A DNA stretch of 12,314 bases, from positions 1-12,314 of the forward strand of contig JASHTI010000022.1 in assembly GCA_030040625.1 (NCBI GenBank), written 5' to 3'. Position 1 is the first letter of the stretch; every line of letters starts with the position of its first letter. The notes below the pieces were generated by a model. It was not told the origin of the DNA. It did not search any database and saw only the letters and a list, made by a program, of their open reading frames with translations. Position numbers and translations under genes: made by a program. Shown piece after piece: positions 1 to 5,958 of the stretch. This DNA is from Thermoplasmata archaeon (GTDB lineage Archaea > Thermoplasmatota > Thermoplasmata > Lutacidiplasmatales > UBA184).

Positions 1-2505
1 GGGGGTCCCGATCCCGAGCGTGTAGCTCCCGTTCGGTGCGTAGAGGACGACGGTCCGGGTCACCGACGAGCTCGTGGCGCCGTTGAGCGTCGCGTTCCAG
101 CGGGTGCCACCGACCAGCCCGCTCTCCACCAGGGTGAGCGAGTACAGCGCGTTCGGGACCAGCGGGACGTAGTCGCCGTCGATCGTGATGAGGCCCCCGT
201 CGTCGTACGGGAGGACGCCGAACGGGTCCTCGGTCGACCCGTAGTTCGACCAGTAGTTGCCTCCCTGGTAGCTCGTCCCGAGGATGCTCCCGCTCAGGAC
301 CATGCCGAGCTGGACCGCCGCGTCGGCCGCGGGCTGCCGGCTGACGTTCCAGGTGTCGGTGTACGAGGCGCGCAGGCAGCTGACCTGGCAGGAGAAGGCG
401 TTGTACGTCGGGGTGACCGCCGGCTGGTCGACGTCGAAGTAGTTGTTGTAGACGAGGTCGCCGGACTCCCACTCGAGCAGGCCGGTCGTGTTGTTCCCTC
501 CGTAGTAGTAGGCCGAGACCGCGCCGGCGAGGAACGTGTTGCCCCAGACCGTGTTGTTCGTGCCGCCGTACAGCGCGATCGAGGAGCCCTCATCGCGGAA
601 GCTGTTGTTCGCGATGACGTTGGAGGAGCCGTTCCAGAAGAAGACCTGCCCCTCGGGGAAGGCGCCGAGGTCCGCCGAGAGGGCGCCGGTGAGGCCGGTC
701 GAGTTGGCGACGAGGACGTGCGAGTCGTTCCAGAACTCCAGCTGGAGCGCGTTCGTCGGCGGCAGGCCGAGGGCCGCCGCCAGAGCCGCCTGGCCCGGGC
801 CGTAGGTGAGGTTGACCTGCGGCGCCGTCACGGTCACGTCGTCGGTGGTGCCGACGAGGAGGACGCCCGCGAAGACCGGGAAGCCGAAGAAGTTCAGCTG
901 GCCGAAGACGGGGTACAGGCCGCCGGCCGGGCGGTGCAGCAGGACGTACGGGTTGCCGATCGTCCCGGCCCCGCCGGCGATGCTGACCTGCGCGAGCTGG
1001 GCGTTGCCGAAGGCGAGCAACGGAGTGTAGCTGCCCTGCGTCGCGTCGCGGGCGAGCGCGACCGTCAGCGCGGTCGTGCTGTTCGCCAGCGTGTCCGCGA
1101 CCGTGTCCGGCGTGGTGACCGGGTCGTGCCCGTTCATCAGCCAGCTGAAGGTGAACTCGCCGGTGTTGGGGATCGAGAAGTCCGAGGTCGCCGCGCCGAG
1201 CCGGAGCGTCGGCACCCACTGGGCCGAGGAGTTGTTCAACACCGCGCCCGGGCTGACGAGGAGGAACGCGTTCTGAGGGCGCAGGGTGACCTGGAACTGA
1301 CGCGAGCCGTTCAAGGCCGCCGAGACGTTCCAGAGGCCGCCCAGGAACGACGGCCCGATGTGCAAGGTCAGCGTCGGCGGGCTGTCCGGGGCCGCGACGG
1401 TGTAGACCGGCAGCAGCCCGGTGCTCGACTCGCCGGTGTCGCTGCCGCAGTCGAACGCGGCGGGGACGTTCGCGTAGCCGGTCTTATCCCAGTAGCGGAG
1501 CGCCAGCGTCCCGCTGATCGCGAAGAACGTCGTCGTGTCGCCGTCGTCGTTGCCGACCAAGACCAGTTCGTAGTCGTTCGGCAGGCCGACCGGGTCGTAG
1601 CCGAACCCGTCGACCTGGAACAGCGGCGCGGTGACGGCGGCGTGCCGCGCCGGGGTCGCCGCGAACTCAACGTAGTCGAAGGAGCCGCCCCAGGTCCCGT
1701 TGGTCGCCGAGATCGAGTAGTTGAAGTAAACGCCGGGCCCCTTGTGGATCAGCGAGGCGTTGAGGTAGAGGTTCACGGTGAACGGGTAGTGGACCGTGAA
1801 CGTCGGCCCGATCGCGTAGTAGAAGACCGGGGCGTCGAGCGACCCGTTCGGGCCGTGCGCGGCGAAGACGTTCGCCGAGATCACGGCGCGGGGATTCGAG
1901 AAGTTCCAGACGTTGTCGCCGAGCGAGAGCTCCCCCGTGCTCGCGGTGTAGGTGACGAAGTTCTGGGTCCAGAACTCGTTGCCCGCGTTGCCGTGGACCG
2001 TGATCCCGGTCGCGACGGCGTTCAGCTGGATGCCGAAGGTGTCCGGCCCGTCCCCGTCGACGTAGACGGACTCGGCTCGCGAGAGGGCGACCGAACCCCA
2101 GACGCTCGAGGAGTTGTACTCGTAGGGGACGAGCGTGCCGGAGACGTTCCGAAGCCCGAGATCGGAGACCCCCATCGGCGCCGGCGCCTGCGCGTAGCTC
2201 GGCGCCACGACCCCGGCACGGCCGGGATCGGCGGCGGCCAGGTTCGGGGGGTGGAAGGCCGCCAGCGAGTCGCCGTTCGCCCGGAGCTCCCGCTCGAGCG
2301 CGGCGAGTCGCTCCGCCCCCGGCGTCGTGACGGGGGCGCCGGAGGTTGGAGGGCTTGCCACCGCGGACCCGGAATCGTTCCGAAGCAGCGTGGCGGGCAT
2401 CGTCGGAGGGGCGGATCGGACCGGGGCGAGCGCGAGCCCGCTGAGCACGACAACCGCGACCAGTGCGATGGCGACCGAACTCTTCGACGACCCGTGCTGC
2501 CCCAC
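1..2505 (-). CDS. Thermopsin-family secreted protease with NosD-like beta-helix and Ig-like repeat (C-terminus cut by window edge)
   Basis: 835 residues are visible with no stop before the left edge. Residues 1-35 form a signal peptide (basic start, then AIALVAVVVLSGLALAPV). Residues ~100-375 match thermopsin (Pfam thermopsin, MEROPS A5, acid endopeptidases acting outside the cell): PMGVSDLGL at 110, FWTQNFVTY at 178, GDNVWNFSNP at 196, DYELVLVGNDDGDTTTF at 311 and FDCGSDTGES at 351. Catalytic residues are not firmly established for this family, so activity cannot be judged. Residues ~555-785 resemble a NosD-type right-handed beta-helix (SSNVIANNSF at 627, NNTVWGNTF at 650, GGNYWSNYG at 748). 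From ~787 an Ig-like repeat begins (YSLTLVESGLVGGTRW). GTG 2505 is chosen because it is the only ATG, GTG or TTG codon between the upstream in-frame stop at 2539-2541 and the hydrophobic core; ATG 2400 would delete the signal peptide. More than 20 N-x-S/T sequons suggest N-glycosylation. Cysteines are few: 353, 706 and 710. Confidence 0.85.
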   Translation of the reverse strand, partial: MGQHGSSKSSVAIALVAVVVLSGLALAPVRSAPPTMPATLLRNDSGSAVASPPTSGAPVTTPGAERLAALERELRANGDSLAAFHPPNLAAADPGRAGVVAPSYAQAPAPMGVSDLGLRNVSGTLVPYEYNSSSVWGSVALSRAESVYVDGDGPDTFGIQLNAVATGITVHGNAGNEFWTQNFVTYTASTGELSLGDNVWNFSNPRAVISANVFAAHGPNGSLDAPVFYYAIGPTFTVHYPFTVNLYLNASLIHKGPGVYFNYSISATNGTWGGSFDYVEFAATPARHAAVTAPLFQVDGFGYDPVGLPNDYELVLVGNDDGDTTTFFAISGTLALRYWDKTGYANVPAAFDCGSDTGESSTGLLPVYTVAAPDSPPTLTLHIGPSFLGGLWNVSAALNGSRQFQVTLRPQNAFLLVSPGAVLNNSSAQWVPTLRLGAATSDFSIPNTGEFTFSWLMNGHDPVTTPDTVADTLANSTTALTVALARDATQGSYTPLLAFGNAQLAQVSIAGGAGTIGNPYVLLHRPAGGLYPVFGQLNFFGFPVFAGVLLVGTTDDVTVTAPQVNLTYGPGQAALAAALGLPPTNALQLEFWNDSHVLVANSTGLTGALSADLGAFPEGQVFFWNGSSNVIANNSFRDEGSSIALYGGTNNTVWGNTFLAGAVSAYYYGGNNTTGLLEWESGDLVYNNYFDVDQPAVTPTYNAFSCQVSCLRASYTDTWNVSRQPAADAAVQLGMVLSGSILGTSYQGGNYWSNYGSTEDPFGVLPYDDGGLITIDGDYVPLVPNALYSLTLVESGLVGGTRWNATLNGATSSSVTRTVVLYAPNGSYTLGIGTP

Positions 2506-2537
2506 GTCCCGCCCCGAGGTTGGATGCGGGACCGCCC

Positions 2538-2545
2538 TCTAATGG
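2538..2545 (-). promoter_or_regulatory. Weak TATA-like box upstream of the thermopsin gene
   Basis: On the minus strand this reads CCATTAGA, the most AT-rich spot in the 115-base gap upstream of GTG 2505. A start of transcription ~26 nt downstream would fall near 2515 and give a leader of about 10 nt. The match is poor, so this is tentative. Nothing else stands out in the gap 2506-2620. Confidence 0.3.
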
Positions 2546-2620
2546 GTTTGGCCCGCACCCCGGCGGTCCCCGGGCGCCGTTCGGCGATCGAGATCGAGCG
2601 GGCCCGCGGCTCGTCGGAGT

Positions 2621-3376
2621 CTATTCGCGCCAGCTCGGGATCACGGACGGCCCGCCCGGGCTGATGCGGGACTCCCGCGCGCCCCGGGCGAACTCCGCGA
2701 GCCAGGCGACCTCGGAAACGGCGCCGTCGACGGCGACCTGCCGCCCGGCGTTGCGCCGCCACCGGCGCGGGGAGAACGACTCGTAGAAGGAGACCGGCTC
2801 GGCGTAGCCGATTGTACCGAGCACCGCACCCGCCCCGGCGATCAGGAACGTGAAGGCGAACCACTCCACGAACAGCGCGAAGCCCCGCACATCCTGGACG
2901 GACATCACCGACCCGAGGACCGCGACCAGCAGAGCGCTCAACGACAGCACCGCGGCGAACGTGAACAGGCCCAGCGCGTAGGCGTGCGAGCGGGCGACGC
3001 GTCGGGACTCCTCGGCCGCCGCGATGTGCGCCCGCCAGACCCCCGCGAGGGGGGCGTCCGACTGCGGCGGGGTGGCGGAGCCGGCGTAGGCAAGGACCGT
3101 CCGCGCCAGCTCGAGCTCCAGGCGCTGGAACGTGGCGATGTCGTTCCCGAGCATCACGGCCAGCGCGAAGCCGCCGATGACGCTCACCAGGAGCGAGAGG
3201 CTCGTGAACGTGTACGCCGACGCGGTGAGCCGGTTGTAGTCGCCGATCAGGAGGAGGATGTACGAGAGGCCGGCGGCGACTGCGATCCCGATGACGAACC
3301 CCTCCGACGAATCCGGTGGCGGGAGGTCGATCTTGCGGCTCAGGTCCCAGCTCGGGAGCTCGCGGGCGGACACCAT
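2621..3376 (-). CDS. Four-helix integral membrane protein of unknown function
   Basis: I do not recognise a family. From ATG 3376 the product is 251 residues; the longer frame from ATG 3397 gives 258. In the longer numbering, hydrophobic segments lie at about 33-51 (GFVIGIAVAAGLSYILLLI), 64-83, 142-166 and 173-199. Between helices 2 and 3 is a ~55-residue polar stretch with FQRLELELARTVLAY and an alanine/arginine-rich helix. The C-terminal ~60 residues begin with the basic SPRRWRRNAGR and are probably cytoplasmic by the positive-inside rule. There is no signal peptide and no N-x-S/T sequon, unlike the secreted neighbours. ATG 3376 is preferred because the TATA-like AATAAATA at 3401-3408 sits 3 nt from ATG 3397, too close to transcribe it, but ~28 nt from ATG 3376. 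If the gene is instead co-transcribed with the upstream MOSC gene, ATG 3397 is possible. The four-helix count is visible; the role is unknown. Confidence 0.75.
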   Translation of the reverse strand: MVSARELPSWDLSRKIDLPPPDSSEGFVIGIAVAAGLSYILLLIGDYNRLTASAYTFTSLSLLVSVIGGFALAVMLGNDIATFQRLELELARTVLAYAGSATPPQSDAPLAGVWRAHIAAAEESRRVARSHAYALGLFTFAAVLSLSALLVAVLGSVMSVQDVRGFALFVEWFAFTFLIAGAGAVLGTIGYAEPVSFYESFSPRRWRRNAGRQVAVDGAVSEVAWLAEFARGARESRISPGGPSVIPSWRE

Positions 3377-3400
3377 CGAGGACGGGAGCTTTACCATCCC

Positions 3401-3408
3401 TATTTATT
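3401..3408 (-). promoter_or_regulatory. TATA box for a leaderless transcript of the membrane-protein gene
   Basis: Minus-strand AATAAATA, an eight-base A/T run that is striking in this GC-rich sequence. Its centre is ~28 nt from ATG 3376, the spacing expected for an archaeal TATA box with transcription starting at or within a few bases of the start codon. It lies in the gap downstream of the MOSC gene, so it gives the membrane protein its own promoter. Confidence 0.6.
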
Positions 3409-3446
3409 CCTTCGGCGCAGGAGGGCGCCCCCGCCGGCCGGGGGGT

Positions 3447-3962
3447 TCACGGCATCGCCGCCAGCAGCTCGATGCGGTCTCCGCGGCGCACCCGGCCTTC
3501 CTGGAGTACCTCGGCGAACCACCCACGGCGGTCGAGCGTCGCGCGGAGGAACGCCGGCCCGCGGTCCGGGCCGACGTACGGCAGCAGGAACAGGTTGTCG
3601 CACGGGGTGCAGGGCTTGGCGACCCGGAGCACGGCTTCGCCGACGCGCATTCGAGCCGGCGGGGCGAGTCGATCGTACGGCACCCCGCCGGTCGTGACGT
3701 TCTCCCCCAGATCTCCCGGGCGGACGGGCCAGCCCTCCCGATTGAGCTCCTCGATCGTCTCGAGGGGCATCAGGAGGATCGCCATCTCCGGGTCGCCGGC
3801 CCGCTGGGTCTGGCGGTAGAGGTTGTAGTCACCCTCGACCCCGAGGCGAGAGAATCGGGCGGTGTCGACCTCGGGCTTCGGAAGCCCGTGCTCGCCCGGG
3901 ACCGCCCCCTTGACCCCGATCCGCACGACGCGGCCGGAGGCGACCGAACGGTGCTCCGACAT
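3447..3962 (-). CDS. MOSC-domain protein (YiiM-like)
   Basis: 171 residues from ATG 3962 (176 from GTG 3977). MOSC domains occur in molybdenum-cofactor sulfurase C-termini and in small standalone proteins of the YiiM type, where they are thought to bind a sulfur or molybdopterin ligand. The standalone length and the pattern fit: GRVVRIGVKGAVPGEHGLPK near the start, RLGVEGDYN, then WPVRPGDLGENVTTGGV, and VAKPCTPC supplying the conserved PC cysteine. The protein has no signal peptide and is presumably cytoplasmic. ATG 3962 is chosen over GTG 3977 because it leaves the domain intact and lies ~28 nt from a weak AT-rich spot near 3990. The gene is divergent from the MFS gene at 4081 and co-directional with the membrane protein that follows after ~70 bases. 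Its substrate cannot be read from sequence. Confidence 0.85.
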   Translation of the reverse strand: MSEHRSVASGRVVRIGVKGAVPGEHGLPKPEVDTARFSRLGVEGDYNLYRQTQRAGDPEMAILLMPLETIEELNREGWPVRPGDLGENVTTGGVPYDRLAPPARMRVGEAVLRVAKPCTPCDNLFLLPYVGPDRGPAFLRATLDRRGWFAEVLQEGRVRRGDRIELLAAMP

Positions 3963-4019
3963 CACGCCGCGGCGCACGGTCTTCCGCTACTTGAGCCGGA
4001 CCGACGGGCGTCGGCTACA

Positions 4020-4034
4020 GCTAGAAGCTAAACG
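4020..4034. promoter_or_regulatory. AT-rich promoter region shared by the divergent MOSC and MFS genes
   Basis: The gap 3963-4080 has one AT-richer patch, agctagaagctaaac on the plus strand. Read on plus, GCTAAAC could serve as a TATA box with transcription starting near 4055, ~25 nt before ATG 4081. Read on minus, GTTTAGC could place a start near 4004. The patch contains two AGCT words 3 nt apart, a possible small operator. A weaker minus-strand candidate, CAAGTA near 3990, is ~28 nt from ATG 3962. Neither direction is certain. Confidence 0.3.
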
Positions 4035-4080
4035 CCCGCGCGAGGCTTGAGGGCGGACGCCATCGCACGATGGCCTCGCC

Positions 4081-5883
4081 ATGGTCAGTTACAAGTGGAT
4101 CGTCCTCTCCAACACCACCCTCGGGGCGCTGCTCGCCTCGCTCGACGGCACGATCGTCCTGATCTCGCTGCCGGTGATCTTCAAGGGGGTCGGGGTGGGC
4201 CCGTTCCTGCCGGCCAACTTCCCGATACTTCTGTGGCTCCTGCTCGGCTACGGCGTCGTCACCGCGACGCTGCTGGTCACCTGCGGTCGGCTCTCCGACA
4301 TGTGGGGTCGGACCCGGATGTACAACATGGGATTCGCGATCTTCTCCACCGGCTCGCTGTTCCTGTTCCTGGAGCCGTACTCGGGTACCACGGGGGCCTG
4401 GGCGCTCGTCGGCTTCCGCCTGATCCAGGCGGTCGGCGCGTCGTTCCTCTTCGCCAACTCGGCGGCCCTGCTGACCGACGCCTTGCCCCCGGACGAGCGG
4501 GGCAAGGCGATGGGGATCAACATGATCGCGTTCATCGGCGGCTCGCTGGTCGGGCTGGTCGTCGGCGGGGTGCTCGCGGCGATCCCGACCCTGCACCTCG
4601 GGCCGATCGTGCTGCCGACCTGGCGGATCATCTTCCTGGTCAGCGTCCCGATCGGCGTGATCGGTACGGTCTGGGCCTACGCCCGGCTGAAGGAGATCTC
4701 CACCCGCGCCGCGCACCAGCGGATCGACTACGTCGGGAACGTGACGTTCGCCGCCGGGCTCACGCTCGTGCTGGTGGCGGTCACCTACGGCCTGCTGCCG
4801 TACGGATCCTCGCCGACCGGCTGGGGCAACCCCTGGGTCCTCGCGGGCCTCGCCGCGGGGCTCGGGTTGCTGGCGCTGTTCCTCGTGGTGGAGAGCCGCG
4901 TCCGCGACCCGATGTTCCGTCTCAACCTCTTCCGGGTCCGTGCGTTCGCCGCCGGGAACGTCACCGCCCTGCTCGGCTCGATCGCCCGCGGCGGCATGAT
5001 GCTCCTCCTGGTCGTCTGGTTCCAGGGGATCTGGCTCCCGCTCCACGGCTACGCGTTCTCGCAGGTGCCGCTCTGGGCCGGCATCCTGATGATGCCGATG
5101 ATCGCCGGCTTCCTGACGGCCGGGCCGATCAGCGGCTGGCTGTCGGACCGTCACGGTCCGCGGCTGCTCGCCACGGTCGGCATGGGGATCGCCTCGCTGA
5201 CGTTCTTCCTCCTCGCGCTCCTCCCCCTCAACTTCGCCTACTGGGAGATGGGCGCCCTGCTCTACGTCCAGGGCTGCGGGATGGGGATGTTCGCCGCCCC
5301 GAACTCGGCGGCGGTGATGAACTCGGTGCCGGCCGAGAACCGGGGGGCGGCGGCCGGCATGCTCGCCACGCTCCAGAACACCGGCCAGCAGCTGTCGATG
5401 GCCCTGTTCTTCACGATCGTGATCGTCGGGCTCTCTTCGGGGCTGAGCGGCTCGGTCACCTCAGTGCTCGCGGGGGCGGGGATCGGTCCTCCGGACTCCT
5501 CGATCCTCAGCGGTCTGGTCGCCTCGAACCCCACGGGCGCGCTGTTCGGCGCCTTCCTGGGGGAGAACCCGATGAGCGGCCTGATCGACGCGGCGATGGC
5601 GAATCCGCACTGGGTGAACACCGGTCTCCCAGCGAACTGGCAGTCTACCTTGGAGGCCCCGCACTTCTTCGCCTCGGCGATCGGGGCGGCGTTCCACAAC
5701 GCCCTGGCCGAGGCGTTCCTCTTCGCCGGCGTCGTCACGGGGGTCGGCGCCCTCGTCTCCGCGCTGCGCGGAGAGCGGTACATCCACAGCGAGACGCGGG
5801 CGACCGCGGTCCCGGCCGCCGCGAACACGCACGACGGCGTCGGCGGCGCCACCGGCGCGCCGGCGATCAGTGCCCGCCGCTAG
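4081..5883 (+). CDS. MFS transporter, DHA2 (EmrB/QacA-type) drug:H+ antiporter-like
   Basis: 600 residues, in the size range of 14-helix DHA2 transporters, which use the proton gradient to export drugs or other small molecules across the cytoplasmic membrane. The start KWIVLSNTTLGALLASLDGT carries the family's first helix with the LDGTIV motif (21-26). Motif A is GRLSDMWGRTRM (69-80), with a second-half counterpart GWLSDRHGPRL (352-362). A motif C-like, glycine-rich helix runs FIGGSLVGLVVGGVLAA (151-167). Helix 13 is about 438-455 and helix 14 about 541-562. Between them lies an unusually long ~85-residue loop containing many small residues, P and W. ATG 4081 begins exactly at the first helix; ATG 4070 is out of frame. 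It is the only plus-strand gene here, divergent from the MOSC gene and convergent with the FG-GAP gene. The substrate is unknown. The family call is strong; drug efflux itself is inference. Confidence 0.9.
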   Translation: MVSYKWIVLSNTTLGALLASLDGTIVLISLPVIFKGVGVGPFLPANFPILLWLLLGYGVVTATLLVTCGRLSDMWGRTRMYNMGFAIFSTGSLFLFLEPYSGTTGAWALVGFRLIQAVGASFLFANSAALLTDALPPDERGKAMGINMIAFIGGSLVGLVVGGVLAAIPTLHLGPIVLPTWRIIFLVSVPIGVIGTVWAYARLKEISTRAAHQRIDYVGNVTFAAGLTLVLVAVTYGLLPYGSSPTGWGNPWVLAGLAAGLGLLALFLVVESRVRDPMFRLNLFRVRAFAAGNVTALLGSIARGGMMLLLVVWFQGIWLPLHGYAFSQVPLWAGILMMPMIAGFLTAGPISGWLSDRHGPRLLATVGMGIASLTFFLLALLPLNFAYWEMGALLYVQGCGMGMFAAPNSAAVMNSVPAENRGAAAGMLATLQNTGQQLSMALFFTIVIVGLSSGLSGSVTSVLAGAGIGPPDSSILSGLVASNPTGALFGAFLGENPMSGLIDAAMANPHWVNTGLPANWQSTLEAPHFFASAIGAAFHNALAEAFLFAGVVTGVGALVSALRGERYIHSETRATAVPAAANTHDGVGGATGAPAISARR

Positions 5884-5896
5884 GCTCGGCCCGCAC

Positions 5897-5955
5897 CGTC
5901 CGGCCGGCGATCGCCGGGGTCAGCTCCGCCGGACGTCCGAAGGCGGGGGTCCCCC
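5897..5955. other. Cluster of inverted repeats between convergent genes
   Basis: The 75-base gap between the MFS stop and the FG-GAP gene stop is filled with dyad symmetry. It holds the perfect 14-base palindrome ccggcgatcgccgg at 5904-5917, an 8-base inverted repeat cgtccggc/gccggacg (5897-5904 and 5928-5935) that encloses it, the palindrome cggacgtccg just after, and gggggtccccc at 5945-5955. These could fold in RNA from either strand and separate the two transcripts, but there is no T-run typical of archaeal terminators, so a terminator role is not established. Confidence 0.4.
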
Positions 5956-5958
5956 GAC

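Noticed and set aside
2398..2400. ATG 2400 as the thermopsin start
   Set aside because: It lies after the hydrophobic signal core and would give a cytoplasmic protease; GTG 2505 keeps the signal peptide.
718..2664. A 648-codon plus-strand open frame opposite the thermopsin gene
   Set aside because: Its product is an R/G/D/E/V-rich low-complexity string with no hydrophobic core or motif, as expected for a shadow frame in GC-rich DNA; the minus frame carries a signal peptide and a recognisable thermopsin domain.
3427..3445. Imperfect GC hairpin (ccccc/ggggg arms) after the MOSC stop as a terminator
   Set aside because: The arms are G/C homopolymer-like and there is no T-run after them, so it may be simple GC bias.
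4070..4162. A 30-codon upstream frame from ATG 4070 overlapping the MFS start
   Set aside because: Out of frame, no recognisable product, and such short frames are common by chance in GC-rich DNA; regulation by it cannot be supported.
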